Of a stretch of DNA of 64,000 bases, positions 28,746 through 37,916 are shown piece after piece. Where the stretch lies: assembly GCF_001439805.1 (NCBI RefSeq), contig NZ_JYLK01000005.1, forward strand, positions 186,001 through 250,000, read 5' to 3'. The DNA is from Pseudomonas trivialis (GTDB taxonomy: Bacteria > Pseudomonadota > Gammaproteobacteria > Pseudomonadales > Pseudomonadaceae). The notes beneath the pieces were generated by a model. It saw nothing but the letters and a program-made list of their open reading frames with translations, was not told the DNA's origin and did no database searches. How positions within the stretch are numbered: the stretch's first letter is position 1; every line of letters starts with the position of its first letter. Position numbers and translations under genes: made by a program.

Positions 28746-29525
28746 TTATTTACCGCTGTACAGGTTCAGGTCGCCGAAGTGTTTCTTCTGGATGGTGGCG
28801 TAGGTGCCATCATCGTGTAACGCTTTGATACCTTTATCGAGCAGGGCCTTGAGGTCTTTGTTACCTTTTTTGATACCGATGGCGGTTTTCGACGGCAGCA
28901 ACGGGTCGTCGATGGCGGCGCTGACTTCGTAACCGGCGCCGGCCGGCGACTTCAGAAAGCCCAGTTCGGCTTGCAGCATGTCCTGCACCGAAGCGTCCAG
29001 GCGACCGGAGGTCAGGTCGGCGTACACCTGGTCCTGGTTGGCGTAGGCCTTGGTGGTCACACCGGCCTTATCCAGTACGGCCTTGGCGTAGGCTTCCTGG
29101 ATGGTGCCCTGCTCGTAGCCCACGGATTTGCCCTTGAGGGACTCCGGCGTCGAGAACCCTGCGCCTTTCTTGAACACCAGGGAGGTCGGGCCCGAGAACA
29201 GCTCATTGGAGAAGTCGATCGCCTTTTCACGGGCCGCAGTCACGGTCATCGACGAAATCACGCCATCGAACTTGTTGGCGTTGAGGCCCGGGATCATGCC
29301 GTCGAAATCGCTTTCGACCCATTTGCACTTGACCTTCAGTTCCGCGCAGATCGCGTTGCCCAGGTCGATATCAAAGCCCACCAGGCTGCCATCGGCGGCC
29401 TTGGATTCAAACGGTGCGTAGGAAGGATCCACACCAAAACGCAATTCCTTGTATTCCTTGGCCGTGGCTACACCGGCGGCCATGCACAGGGCCAGTGCAG
29501 AAAGGGTCAGCAATGCTTTTTTCAT
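28746..29525 (-). CDS. Periplasmic basic amino acid binding protein (AotJ/HisJ type)
   Basis: Encodes 259 residues with a signal peptide (MKKALLTLSALALCMAAG, cleavage after Ala22) and an SBP family 3 fold: LRFGVDPSYAPFESKAADG, VGFDIDLGNAI, the ligand region SMTVTAAREKAIDFS and C-terminal KKHFGDLNLYSGK. Family members bind lysine, arginine, ornithine, histidine or opines. First gene of the operon. The start MKKALL is chosen over a 7-residue extension because the extension would destroy the signal peptide charge pattern. Confidence 0.93.
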   Translation of the reverse strand: MKKALLTLSALALCMAAGVATAKEYKELRFGVDPSYAPFESKAADGSLVGFDIDLGNAICAELKVKCKWVESDFDGMIPGLNANKFDGVISSMTVTAAREKAIDFSNELFSGPTSLVFKKGAGFSTPESLKGKSVGYEQGTIQEAYAKAVLDKAGVTTKAYANQDQVYADLTSGRLDASVQDMLQAELGFLKSPAGAGYEVSAAIDDPLLPSKTAIGIKKGNKDLKALLDKGIKALHDDGTYATIQKKHFGDLNLYSGK

Positions 29526-29673
29526 TAGGTAATCCCTGGAAACCAAGATAAGCGCTTGTGGCGCGTTTAGGACTGTTACTGAACGGTGTCAGACGGCTCT
29601 CAAGTAGCAATTTCTGCACCATAGTTCCGAATGAGCGTTTTAAAAGGCAAGGCGAGGGCGTTGGGAGTGTAGG

Positions 29674-29695
29674 CGATGCCCAAAAATGGGCATCG
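29674..29695. promoter_or_regulatory. Perfect palindrome upstream of the ABC operon
   Basis: CGATGCCCA and TGGGCATCG flank an AAAA spacer, about 150 bases upstream of the binding-protein ATG. It could be a regulator's operator or the remains of a terminator; no gene ends towards it on the + strand. Confidence 0.4.
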
Positions 29696-29740
29696 AAAAT
29701 ACCCTGCACTCATTTGGACCATTAACGAGCATTAAATTAT

Positions 29741-29767
29741 GGGAGGGGCCTGCTCCCACAGGGTTTT
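29741..29767. repeat. Half REP element after the ligase gene
   Basis: TGGGAGGGGCCTGCTCCCA is a shortened family-A REP hairpin, followed on the + strand by GGGTTTTTT. It lies just beyond the ligase stop codon and may also end transcription arriving on the + strand. Confidence 0.55.
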
Positions 29768-29770
29768 TTA

Positions 29771-31405
29771 TCAGGCGAGGAGGTCCTGCAGGGTGGCCAG
29801 GTTGTCGGCTTCCTCAACCGCCTTGTCCTGGCGCCAGCGCAGCATCCGTGGAAATCTCACCGCAATCCCGCTCTTGTGCCGCTTGGACAGGGCAATGCCT
29901 TCAAACCCCAGTTCAAATACCATGCTCGGCGTCACGCTGCTGACCGGGCCGAATTTTTCCACGGTGGTCTTGCGCACGATGGCGTCGACCTTGCGCATTT
30001 CTTCGTCGGTCAGTCCCGAATAGGCCTTGGCAAACGGCACCAGGGTGCGCTCGGTGCCCGGCGGGCCATCCCACACGGCAAAGGTGTAATCGCTGTAAAG
30101 GCTGGCGCGGCGACCATGGCCACGTTGGGCGTAGATCAACACCGCATCGACGCTGAACGGATCGACCTTCCACTTCCACCACAGGCCCATGTCCTTGGTG
30201 CGGCCAACGCCGTAGAGGCCTTTGCGATCCTTGAGCATCATGCCTTCCACGCCAAGACTGCGTGAGGCTTCACGCTGTTCGGCCAGTGCTTCCCACGTGT
30301 CGGCTTGCAACAACGGCGAGGGCAGCAGCACGGGTTGGTCGCACGCGCGGATGACCTGTTCGAGTTGCGCGCGGCGTTCGGCCTGGACATGGTTGCGCCA
30401 GTCGTCGCCCTGATATTCCAGCAGGTCGTAGGCGAGTACCGCGACCGGCGCGTCTTCCAGGACCTTCTTGCTCAAGGTCTTGCGGCCAATGCGTTGTTGC
30501 AGCAGGGCAAAGGGCTGCACCGCGTCTTTCCACACCACAATCTCGCCGTCGATCACCGTGCCGTCCGGCAGGCCGCTGACCAGGCTGTGCAGCTCGGGGA
30601 AGCGCTCGGTCACCAGCTCCTCGCCTCGCGACCAGATCCACAAGCGGCCCTCGCGTTTGACCAGTTGTGCGCGGATGCCGTCCCACTTCCATTCCACTTG
30701 CCAGTCATTCGGCGAGCCGAGCAGCGTGTCGAATTGCTCGACCGGCTGCGACAGGCCATGGGCCAGAAAAAACGGATAGGGTTGCCCGCCGCGTTGCGCG
30801 TGTTCGTCGGATGATTCAGGCGCAATCAGCTTGAGGTAGCCTTCGACCGTAGGACGATTGGACAAATCGGTGTAGCCCACCAGCCGCTGCGCCACGCGCT
30901 TGCTGTCCAGATCGGCCATGGCGGCGAGGGCGCGGGTGACCAGTAGCTTGGACACGCCGACGCGAAAGCTGCCGGTGATCAGCTTGATGCACACCATCAG
31001 GCTGGGTTGGTCCAGCTGCGCCCACAACGCGGGCAGGCGTTCAGCCAGATCCATTGGCGACAGGCCGCGCAGGGGCAACAGTTTTTCTTCCAGCCAAACG
31101 GCCAGGCCATCCTGCGAGGTGTAGGTGGATTCGGGCAACAGCAGGGAAATGGTCTCGGCGAGGTCGCCGACCGATTGGTAGCTCTCTTCGAACAGCCAGG
31201 CTTCGATGCCTGACGCTTGCGTGGCCATGTCCCTTAAAAGGCGCGTGGGCACCAGTTGCCGGGGCCGGCCACCGGATAAAAAGTACACCGCCCAGGCGGC
31301 ATCTTCCGGCGGCGCCTGCAGGAAGTAGGCTTGCAATGCGGCGAGCTTGGCATTGCTGGAGGTGGTGGCGTCGAGGTTGGCGTACAGCTCGGCGAAGGCC
31401 TTCAT
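29771..31405 (-). CDS. ATP-dependent DNA ligase, repair-cluster type
   Basis: Encodes 544 residues. The adenylation motif I is EWKWDGIR with nucleophile Lys240. Motifs RGEELVTERFPE, TVIDGEIVVW, VEGMMLKDR and WKWKVDPFSVDAV follow, with an OB fold at the C-terminus. An N-terminal helical domain (about 200 residues) resembles that of DNA ligase I family members. This is the ligase of the four-gene ligase-associated damage response. Its ATG overlaps the exonuclease stop. It is distinct from the NAD-dependent replicative ligase LigA. Confidence 0.93.
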   Translation of the reverse strand: MKAFAELYANLDATTSSNAKLAALQAYFLQAPPEDAAWAVYFLSGGRPRQLVPTRLLRDMATQASGIEAWLFEESYQSVGDLAETISLLLPESTYTSQDGLAVWLEEKLLPLRGLSPMDLAERLPALWAQLDQPSLMVCIKLITGSFRVGVSKLLVTRALAAMADLDSKRVAQRLVGYTDLSNRPTVEGYLKLIAPESSDEHAQRGGQPYPFFLAHGLSQPVEQFDTLLGSPNDWQVEWKWDGIRAQLVKREGRLWIWSRGEELVTERFPELHSLVSGLPDGTVIDGEIVVWKDAVQPFALLQQRIGRKTLSKKVLEDAPVAVLAYDLLEYQGDDWRNHVQAERRAQLEQVIRACDQPVLLPSPLLQADTWEALAEQREASRSLGVEGMMLKDRKGLYGVGRTKDMGLWWKWKVDPFSVDAVLIYAQRGHGRRASLYSDYTFAVWDGPPGTERTLVPFAKAYSGLTDEEMRKVDAIVRKTTVEKFGPVSSVTPSMVFELGFEGIALSKRHKSGIAVRFPRMLRWRQDKAVEEADNLATLQDLLA

Positions 31406-32406
31406 GCGGTGGCCTCTTCTTCGTCGTCACCGTATTCGGTGGTGAAGCCCTGGGCGTCCAGGCCTTTTTCGCGCAAGTGGCGCACCAATACACCCACCGA
31501 GCCGTGGGTGACCATCACTCGTTCAGCGCCGGTTTGCTCGATGGCCCACAGCAAGCCTGGCCAATCGGCGTGGTCGGACAGCACAAACCCCCGGTCTACC
31601 CCGCGCCGCCTTCGCGTGCCGCGCAGGCGCATCCAGCCGCTGGCGAAGGCGTCGCTGTAGTCGCCAAAGCGCTTGATCCAGCTGCTGCCGCCGGCAGACG
31701 GCGGAGCGATGATCAGCGCCTTGCGCAACAGCGGGTCGGTTTTTTTGAAGTCACCTGCGTAAAGGGTTTCGGGAATGTAAATGCCGGCCTCGCGGTACAC
31801 CCGGTTCAAGGGCTCGACGGCGCCATGGCTGAGGATCGGGCCGATGCTCGCGTCAATGCCGTGCAGAATGCGCTGGGCCTTGCCGAAGGAATAACAGAAC
31901 AGCACGCTGGCCTTGCCGGCGGCGACGTTGGCCTGCCACCAGTCGTTGATGCCGGCGAAGATCTGCGCCTGGGGCTGCCAGCGGTAGATCGGCAGGCCGA
32001 AGGTGGATTCGGTGATGAACGTGTGGCAGCGCACCGGTTCGAACGGCGCACAGGTGCCATCGGGCTCGACCTTGTAATCGCCGGATGCGACCCAGACTTC
32101 GCCCTGGTATTCGAGGCGCACCTGGGCCGAGCCGAGTACGTGCCCGGCCGGATGAAAACTCAAGGTGACGCCGTGGTGCACCAACCGTTCGCCGTAGGCC
32201 AGGGTTTGCAGGTTGATGTCCTGGCCCAAGCGCGAGCGCAGAATGCCTTCGCCGGGCGCCGCCGCCAGGTAGTGTTGATTGCCGGTGCGGGCGTGGTCGC
32301 CATGGGCGTGGGTGATGACGGAGCGTTCCACCGGGCGCCAGGGATCGATGTAGAAATCTCCGGCGGGGCAGTAAAGGCCTTCGGGGCGGGCGATGACAAG
32401 GTCCAT
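31402..32406 (-). CDS. Ligase-associated DNA exonuclease (MBL fold, SNM1-like)
   Basis: Encodes 334 residues of a metallo-beta-lactamase fold nuclease. The metal motif is THAHGDHARTG (HxHxDH); further ligands lie in HPAGHVLGSAQV and VLSDHADWPG. Relatives of SNM1/Pso2 degrade DNA ends, and this subfamily is defined by linkage to an ATP-dependent ligase and Lhr-type helicase. First gene of the exonuclease-ligase pair, translationally coupled through a 4-base overlap. Confidence 0.92.
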   Translation of the reverse strand: MDLVIARPEGLYCPAGDFYIDPWRPVERSVITHAHGDHARTGNQHYLAAAPGEGILRSRLGQDINLQTLAYGERLVHHGVTLSFHPAGHVLGSAQVRLEYQGEVWVASGDYKVEPDGTCAPFEPVRCHTFITESTFGLPIYRWQPQAQIFAGINDWWQANVAAGKASVLFCYSFGKAQRILHGIDASIGPILSHGAVEPLNRVYREAGIYIPETLYAGDFKKTDPLLRKALIIAPPSAGGSSWIKRFGDYSDAFASGWMRLRGTRRRRGVDRGFVLSDHADWPGLLWAIEQTGAERVMVTHGSVGVLVRHLREKGLDAQGFTTEYGDDEEEATA

Positions 32407-32490
32407 GGGGTGACCGGGGAGGTGGGCTTGTCTATTTTGAGGCGGGGGCGAGCGGGTAAGTTCTATCTGAATGCATGGGGTTCAACGGTA

Positions 32491-32579
32491 TGAGGGGGGC
32501 TTGCTCCCGATAGCGGTGGATCAGTCCATAAATGCAGTGACTGACACTTTGCTATCGGGAGCAAGCCCCCTCCCACATT
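32491..32579. repeat. REP pair, family A
   Basis: TGAGGGGGGCTTGCTCCCGATAG and the inverted CTATCGGGAGCAAGCCCCCTCCCACA bracket a 40-base spacer. It lies between the exonuclease promoter side and the end of the QuiP-like gene. The left copy has lost one base of the usual GTGGGAG start. Confidence 0.9.
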
Positions 32580-32605
32580 GTGACTCGGCTTCTTCAGTTT
32601 CCGGG

Positions 32606-35047
32606 TTACTTGCCAGGCGTCAGGGTGAGCCGGTTTTTGCCATACACCTTTTCGAAGTTCTGCGGCTGCATCGGGAAGCTCAGGTACTGCGCCTTGAGCG
32701 CCGGGTCAATGCCATTGGCATAGTCGGGGCTGACCGGGTTGCCGGACTGACCGCTGCCGCCCTGGCCCATCATCGGTTCCACCTGACCGAAGTCGACAAT
32801 CATGCGCAGTGCCGGCACCTGCGTGGTGTCGAAGCTCTGCCCCCAACTGTACGGCGCCGGGTTCAGGGTGTTGTGGTCGCCACCGTTGGCAAACGGGCCA
32901 CGGATGACCTGGCCACTGGCGCTCTTCCAAGTGGTGCTGTGCAGTTTGCCCCACTGCCAGGCTTTGTGATCGGCGCCCAACTGGCTGTCGCCGGCGCTGA
33001 TCGCGGCGGCGAGGCTGCGGGCAAGGATAGTGGGCTTGTCTTCTTTTTGCGCCGTGCGCACATCGTCCCAGAACGGGCTGTCTTCGCGGCCCAGCAGGTG
33101 GTCGGCGTTGGCCGAGTAAGAGAGGTTGGCATTGCTGACAAAGGCTTTCCAACTGGCGCTGGTGTCCGGGCCGAGTTCGTCGAGGAAGACCTGCCGCGTG
33201 CTTTCCTGCAGGAACAGCTCGTAGATCGCCGCGTCGGCGGAGGATGGCGCCAGGCGGCCATCGAACGCCATCAGGCGGCCCAAGGCTTCACGCGCCTTGG
33301 CCTGTTCGGCCGCAGGCAGCGCAGCAATCGCCTGTTTCAACGGCTGGGCCATGCCTGGCGCCTGGAACATGGTCTTGAGCTTGGCGGCGAATGGGGTGGT
33401 CTGGTCGTACTGCATGGCGATCATGCTGCGGCTGTCATGCTTGCCAGCGTTGGCCAGTTGGGCCAGGCGCTCGCTGCGCTCCGGTGCGTCCCAGGAATTG
33501 GACAGTTGCATGCCATAGCCACGCGGCGCGGTGCGCTGGTTGGCGGTGCCGATCCAGCCCTGGACCGGGTCCTGGTCATAAGGGTGCAGCATCGCGTCGG
33601 CGTAGCCGTCCCAGTCAAAGCGCGTGTCCCAGCCCGGCGAGGGCAGCAGGCCTTCGCCTTCGCGGCGGTTGGGGAAGCGGCCGGTGACCTGCCAGCCAAT
33701 GCTGCTGGCGTCGGCGAACACCATGTTCAGCGCAATCGCACGGATTTCGCGGGTGGCGTCCGACGCCTTGCCGATGGTTTGCGCGCGGGACAGGTCGAAG
33801 AACGCATCCAGGCTCTTGTCGTCCTTGAGGTCGGCCGTTTGCAGGGCCAGGCCAAAACCACTGGTGAGTGCCTGGCTGCTGTTGAGCAGGGCGCCGTGGC
33901 GGGTTTCGTACACCACTTCACGAATCGAGCCACGGCCCTTGATGAAGAACGTTTCGTTACGCACGCCGGCCGGCAGCCACTTGCCGTTGTTCTCGTAGTA
34001 CAACGCGCTGCCCTGGCGTTTGACCTTCTCCAGAAACAGGTCCTGGGTGTCGCCCTTGACCGTGCTCATGCTCCACGCCACTTTGCCGTTGAAACCGGAC
34101 AGCAAGGTCGGCAGGCCGGCAATCGAGGCGCCCGCGGCCTGGTATTTCGGTGCGCGGATCTGCACGTAGCTCCACGGCGACGGCGCTTGCGGCTGGGCCG
34201 CGAGGTCATTGGCCAACAGGCTCTTGCCGCTGCGGCTGCGTTGCGGGCCGATTGCCCAGTTGCTCGAGGTGGTCACCGCCAGCGCATTGAGCGTGCTCAG
34301 TTGCTGGCTGACCGTGTCCAGCCCGGCGAGGCCGGTGATCTGGCTGAGGTTCACGCCTTTGAGCTTCTCTGCCTCGGCCAGCGGAATGGGTTCGTCCGGC
34401 GCGCTCGGTGTTAGCCAGGCGAGTTTGTCGACGCCGACTTTTTGCGCCAGCACCAGCGAAGACAGCTCTTCCTGCAGGTTGGCCGACTCGCTGAAATTGA
34501 GCAGGCAGAACAACAGCGCCGAGTCTTCCGGCTTCCAGTATTCGGGCTTGTAGCCGGTCTGGGCCAGGTCCGGCGGCAGCTTGTCGCGGTAGCGGAACAG
34601 GTAGGCATTGACCCCGCGCGCATACACTTCGAAAAAGCGCTTGAGGCGTGGGCTAGAGGCGTTATACAGCTCGCCGGCGCTTTTTTTCAGGTTGACGGCG
34701 CGCATCAAGCGGTCGACATCCAGCACGTCAGGGCCGGCCATTTCCGCCAGACGGCCCTGGGCCAGCAGGCGCAGGGTGACCATCTGGGTGATGCGGTCGC
34801 TGGCGTGCACGTAGCCGAGGCTGAACAGCGCATCGTGAAAGGTGTTGCTCTCGATCAGCGGCATGCCCTGGGCATTGCGGCGTATCGATACATTCTGGGC
34901 CAGGCCTTTGAGCGGCTGCACGCCGGCAACGGGCGGCAGGGTGTCCTGGGTGCTCTGGAGCTGGCAACCAGCCAGGCTTAACGCACTGGCCACTGCCGCG
35001 GCAACGCCGAACCGGGGAAGAAAACGTGAGAGGGCTGGCGAGGCCAT
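32606..35047 (-). CDS. quiP: QuiP-type penicillin acylase family protein (acyl-homoserine lactone acylase), lipoprotein
   Basis: Encodes 813 residues of an N-terminal nucleophile hydrolase precursor. A signal sequence ends in the lipobox LAGC (Cys28). The alpha chain is followed by the autoprocessing site, where Ser262 of SSNWAIGP becomes the beta-chain nucleophile. PA1032 (QuiP) of P. aeruginosa, the closest match by length and start, degrades long-chain AHLs; the substrate here is inferred. The ATG at 35047 follows AGGAG; a 31-residue upstream extension was rejected. REP elements flank the gene on both sides. Confidence 0.88.
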   Translation of the reverse strand: MASPALSRFLPRFGVAAAVASALSLAGCQLQSTQDTLPPVAGVQPLKGLAQNVSIRRNAQGMPLIESNTFHDALFSLGYVHASDRITQMVTLRLLAQGRLAEMAGPDVLDVDRLMRAVNLKKSAGELYNASSPRLKRFFEVYARGVNAYLFRYRDKLPPDLAQTGYKPEYWKPEDSALLFCLLNFSESANLQEELSSLVLAQKVGVDKLAWLTPSAPDEPIPLAEAEKLKGVNLSQITGLAGLDTVSQQLSTLNALAVTTSSNWAIGPQRSRSGKSLLANDLAAQPQAPSPWSYVQIRAPKYQAAGASIAGLPTLLSGFNGKVAWSMSTVKGDTQDLFLEKVKRQGSALYYENNGKWLPAGVRNETFFIKGRGSIREVVYETRHGALLNSSQALTSGFGLALQTADLKDDKSLDAFFDLSRAQTIGKASDATREIRAIALNMVFADASSIGWQVTGRFPNRREGEGLLPSPGWDTRFDWDGYADAMLHPYDQDPVQGWIGTANQRTAPRGYGMQLSNSWDAPERSERLAQLANAGKHDSRSMIAMQYDQTTPFAAKLKTMFQAPGMAQPLKQAIAALPAAEQAKAREALGRLMAFDGRLAPSSADAAIYELFLQESTRQVFLDELGPDTSASWKAFVSNANLSYSANADHLLGREDSPFWDDVRTAQKEDKPTILARSLAAAISAGDSQLGADHKAWQWGKLHSTTWKSASGQVIRGPFANGGDHNTLNPAPYSWGQSFDTTQVPALRMIVDFGQVEPMMGQGGSGQSGNPVSPDYANGIDPALKAQYLSFPMQPQNFEKVYGKNRLTLTPGK

Positions 35048-35094
35048 GGCAAAGCTCCTGCGGGGGTAGTTTTGGATAAAACATCGCACATCAA

Positions 35095-35185
35095 TGTGGG
35101 AGGGGGCTAGCGCCCGAGGGCTGAGTGCCAGTCGTTGCATCTGTTGACTGGTTCACCACCATCGGGCGCGAGCCCCCTCCCACAT
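35095..35185. repeat. REP pair, family A
   Basis: TGTGGGAGGGGGCTAGCGCCCGA and the inverted TCGGGCGCGAGCCCCCTCCCACA surround the spacer. This copy has GCGCCCG where others have GCTCCCG, and the change is matched on both arms, so pairing has been kept by compensating substitutions. Confidence 0.9.
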
Positions 35186-35203
35186 TTACAGCTTCAGGGT
35201 GAC

Positions 35204-35404
35204 TTAGACCCCGTGGCACTTCTTGAACTTTTTCTCGCTGCCGCAAGGGCAGGGATCGTTGCGGCCAACGTCCTTCAACGCGTTGCGCACCGGCTCCTGA
35301 TGAGCGTGGCCGCAGTTGGGGCCGTGAACATGGCCGTGGTCGTGATCATGGTGCTCGTGATCGTGGTTGCAGTCAGGACCATGGACATGGGGTTGCTGAG
35401 TCAT
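35204..35404 (-). CDS. Small His-rich SEC-C motif protein
   Basis: Encodes 66 residues. The N-terminal half is extraordinarily rich in His, Asp and two Cys ([15 protein letters not shown] and further [13 protein letters not shown]), and the C-terminus is a SEC-C zinc-binding motif ([17 protein letters not shown]). The composition implies metal binding (zinc, nickel or copper); a role in metal buffering or as a zinc-dependent adaptor is inference. Its ATG overlaps the upstream lipoprotein stop (ATGA). Confidence 0.88.
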   Translation of the reverse strand: MTQQPHVHGPDCNHDHEHHDHDHGHVHGPNCGHAHQEPVRNALKDVGRNDPCPCGSEKKFKKCHGV

Positions 35405-35883
35405 CGATGTCGCTCCGGAATAAAATCGCCGGGGATTATCTCGCCATTGTGGGCCACCTGCACGTCATTACCGATGAACAAGCCGGTTTTCAGCTCGCCC
35501 TCCAGGCGATAGGGCACGGGCCGGTCGGGGTTTTTGAGCATATGCACCACCTCGCGTATCTGCGGCCACAGGTTGGTGCGCACCGACACCCTGAACACCG
35601 CATGGCTGCGCGGCGCCACGGTGAGCCATTCATTGGACTCGCCTTCGGTCAACACGAAGTCGCCCAGGCTGACCTTGTAGATCAGGCCGCGCACGGTGAG
35701 GTCGGCGTCGTCGCGGTTGTCCACGCGGAAATACAGCCTGAATTTCTGCTCCAGCAACTTGGCGCGTACCACTTCGACCTTGACCAGCGACACATGGGGC
35801 GGCGGCGAATCGTCCTCGAACCACGAGGCGCAGCCGGTAAGGCCCAGGGTCAACGCCAGCATCAAGCTGAATATACGAAGCAT
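35401..35883 (-). CDS. LEA type 2 family lipoprotein
   Basis: Encodes 160 residues with a lipoprotein signal ([18 protein letters not shown], Cys18) and one WHy/LEA14-like beta-sandwich domain ([31 protein letters not shown]). Members are periplasmic or outer-membrane anchored and of unknown biochemical role, associated with stress. The start at 35883 gives a clean signal; longer frames add 26 unrelated residues. It is cotranscribed with the SEC-C gene. Confidence 0.85.
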   Translation of the reverse strand: MLRIFSLMLALTLGLTGCASWFEDDSPPPHVSLVKVEVVRAKLLEQKFRLYFRVDNRDDADLTVRGLIYKVSLGDFVLTEGESNEWLTVAPRSHAVFRVSVRTNLWPQIREVVHMLKNPDRPVPYRLEGELKTGLFIGNDVQVAHNGEIIPGDFIPERHR

Positions 35884-35906
35884 GGCGTGTCCCTGTTCTG
35901 GTGGTG

Positions 35907-36377
35907 TTAGAGGTAGCCTGCGCAGCATTTCTTGAATTTTTGTCTGCTGCCGCACAGGCACGGATCATTGCGCCCGACCTTCACCTCAACGGTGGGGTCG
36001 ATGAAGTACCAGCGCCCGTCATTCTGTACGAAAGAAGACTGTTCGCGGTGACTATGTTCACCCGTGCTGTCATGCCAGCGAGCGGTAAAGGTCACAAAGG
36101 CATGTTCCGGCTGGCCGCCGAGCACTTCGGAACTCTCCACCTCAAGCCCCAGCCAGGTGCTCTGCGCGCTCCAGGCAGCGATGGCGGCGCGGTCGAGGCC
36201 GGGTTGCTGGGCCGGCAGTGTGGTCGCCACCAGGTAATCGATCAGGCCCAGCACATAGGCGCTGTAGCGCGAGCGCATCAGCGCGCTGGCGCAGGGCGCC
36301 GGGTGGCCGTTGTGGTAATGGCCGCAGCAGGCATCCAGCAGGTTGCCACTGCCGCAGGGGCAAATGGGTGTGCTCAT
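35907..36377 (-). CDS. YchJ-like protein with two SEC-C motifs (UPF0225)
   Basis: Encodes 156 residues. SEC-C motifs occur at both ends: [15 protein letters not shown] at the N-terminus and [16 protein letters not shown] at the C-terminus. Between them is the YchJ core ([13 protein letters not shown] and [19 protein letters not shown]), an NTF2-like fold. Function unknown; zinc binding is expected. Two SEC-C proteins only 500 bases apart may reflect local duplication of the motif. Confidence 0.9.
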   Translation of the reverse strand: MSTPICPCGSGNLLDACCGHYHNGHPAPCASALMRSRYSAYVLGLIDYLVATTLPAQQPGLDRAAIAAWSAQSTWLGLEVESSEVLGGQPEHAFVTFTARWHDSTGEHSHREQSSFVQNDGRWYFIDPTVEVKVGRNDPCLCGSRQKFKKCCAGYL

Positions 36378-36380
36378 GGG

Positions 36381-36878
36381 TTACCACCAATACTTTCCGA
36401 AATTTTCCGGGTTGGCCCAAAAGCGGGCATTGAGCCAGTCCGGCACCTGTTTATAGTCAAGCAGATCGTAGGTGAACAGCGTCAGCACCTGTTCGTCGCG
36501 CTGGAAACGCTCGCCGGCCTGCAGGGCCAACGAGAAGAAGTCGGTGTCTTTCCAGCCGCAGGCATCGAGGTCTGCCAGCACTGCGATGCGACTGGCATTG
36601 AGGTTGCGGATGCCGCCGAGCAGGGTCAGGCCCTGTGGCTTGGAAAGGTGTTCCAGGCAATCGACCGCCAGCGCCAGGTCAAAGCGCTGCGCCGCCAGGT
36701 GAGCAGGCAGCGGGCCGGGTTCGGCGACGGCTATGTGGGTGTCGGGGTGCGCCTGTTTAAACGCCTCCAGCGCCGGAAACCGGCTGGCGCCCAACAGCAG
36801 CAGGCGTTTGGGCTGGTGCAGGTCGAGCAGGGCAGCCAGGGCTTGCTGGGGGGTATGGGCAGAAATACCGGCGATCAT
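36381..36878 (-). CDS. DUF6231-like protein with a methyltransferase-like fold, function unknown
   Basis: Encodes 165 residues. The segment KRLLLLGASRFPALEAFKQAHPDTHIAVAEPG followed by FDLALAVDCLEHL recalls the first half of a Rossmann-type methyltransferase, but the SAM-binding GxGxG is replaced by LGASRFP. TDFFSLALQAGERF and YDLLDYKQVPDWLNARFWANPENF are typical of a family widespread in pseudomonads. It is separated by 3 bases from the ychJ-like gene. The ATG at 36878 is preferred over a GTG one codon earlier. Confidence 0.75.
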   Translation of the reverse strand: MIAGISAHTPQQALAALLDLHQPKRLLLLGASRFPALEAFKQAHPDTHIAVAEPGPLPAHLAAQRFDLALAVDCLEHLSKPQGLTLLGGIRNLNASRIAVLADLDACGWKDTDFFSLALQAGERFQRDEQVLTLFTYDLLDYKQVPDWLNARFWANPENFGKYWW

Positions 36879-37047
36879 CACGGATCCTCACGTCAGAGCC
36901 GTAGAGACTAGCGCGGCTGCGCCTGCGGGCCTAGAGCAAGGGCGACAGAAAAAGCGCTGCTGAAGTTTTTTGATGCTTCACTGGCAAATCGCCTGCAGAA
37001 GTCGTTACTGTGGCCCGGATAACAATTTGAAAAGAGTCAGGAGCCCC

Positions 37048-37809
37048 ATGATGCGTAAGGTTTTTCTGTTGGCCCTGTTGGCCAGCCCCATTGCCCTGGC
37101 CCAGAGCGTCAGTGTCGAAACCAACTCATTGATGCGCCTGCCCAGCAGCACCAGCGTGTTGCAACTCGAGCGCCTGGACGTGGCGGATTACGGCACTTTG
37201 CTGATTCCGGCGACGATCAGCCAAGTGACGGTGGATGAACTGCACCTGGGCCGCGAAGCACGCATCACCATCGTGCCGGGTAATACCGCGCTGCAATTGC
37301 AGGTGCGCCAGGCTCAACTGGAACACGGCAGTCAGATCACCTCGCGGGGAGCCCCGGGCACCCATGAAAAACCGGCCAGGGCAGGGCGCGATCTCACGTT
37401 GCGGATCAACGCGCTGACGGCTGAAGTCTTGTCGGTGGACGCCCGTGGCGGCGCCGGTGCCCAGGGTTATGCCGGGCTCGATGGCGCCAATGGTGAAGAC
37501 CCGGGTTGCACCTGGGGTTCGGCCGGTCGCGGTTTCAACGGTGATAACGGCGGCGACGGATTGCCGGGGGCAGCAGGGGCGACGGTACGGGTTGAACTGC
37601 CGCAGGACTTCCCGGCCGAGAGCATCAAGGTCTGGGTCGATGGCGGGCCTGGTGGCTTGGCTGGTACTGCGGGCAAACCAGGCAAGGGCGGCCAATCGAA
37701 GGGCTGCGTGGTGTACCGCGCCGATGGCGGCGACAAGGGCCGGCCTGGTTTGGAAGGGCAGCCGGGGCCGGCCGGGCCGGCAGGGTCTGTGACTATCCAG
37801 CGGCTGTGA
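37048..37809 (+). CDS. Secreted collagen-like glycine-repeat protein
   Basis: Encodes 253 residues with a signal peptide (MMRKVFLLALLASPIALA, cleavage after 18). Residues about 20-125 look like a beta-rich domain. After that come two collagen-like glycine-rich tracts, about residues 131-190 (AGAQGYAGLDGANGEDPG and GFNGDNGGDGLPGAAG) and about 208-250 (GGPGGLAGTAGKPGKGG and GRPGLEGQPGPAGPAG). Each tract carries one Cys (GCTWG, KGCVV), which could form a disulfide. AGGAG precedes the ATG. Role unknown; a surface or extracellular structural role is inference. Confidence 0.8.
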   Translation: MMRKVFLLALLASPIALAQSVSVETNSLMRLPSSTSVLQLERLDVADYGTLLIPATISQVTVDELHLGREARITIVPGNTALQLQVRQAQLEHGSQITSRGAPGTHEKPARAGRDLTLRINALTAEVLSVDARGGAGAQGYAGLDGANGEDPGCTWGSAGRGFNGDNGGDGLPGAAGATVRVELPQDFPAESIKVWVDGGPGGLAGTAGKPGKGGQSKGCVVYRADGGDKGRPGLEGQPGPAGPAGSVTIQRL

Positions 37810-37824
37810 GTTGCCTGGCCTGAT

Positions 37825-37903
37825 GCTATCGGGCGCCAGGCCCTCCCACAGTTTGAACTGTGAATACCTTCAAATGTGGGAGGGGGCTGGCTCCCGATAG
37901 CGG
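37825..37903. repeat. REP pair, family A, in opposite (tail-to-tail) arrangement
   Basis: Here the two copies are arranged the other way round from the rest: CTATCGGGCGCCAGGCCCTCCCACA comes first and TGTGGGAGGGGGCTGGCTCCCGATAG second, so the GTGGGAG ends face each other across about 22 bases. It lies between the convergent collagen-like and CopD-like genes. Confidence 0.85.
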
Positions 37904-37916
37904 ACCAAAGGCCCCC

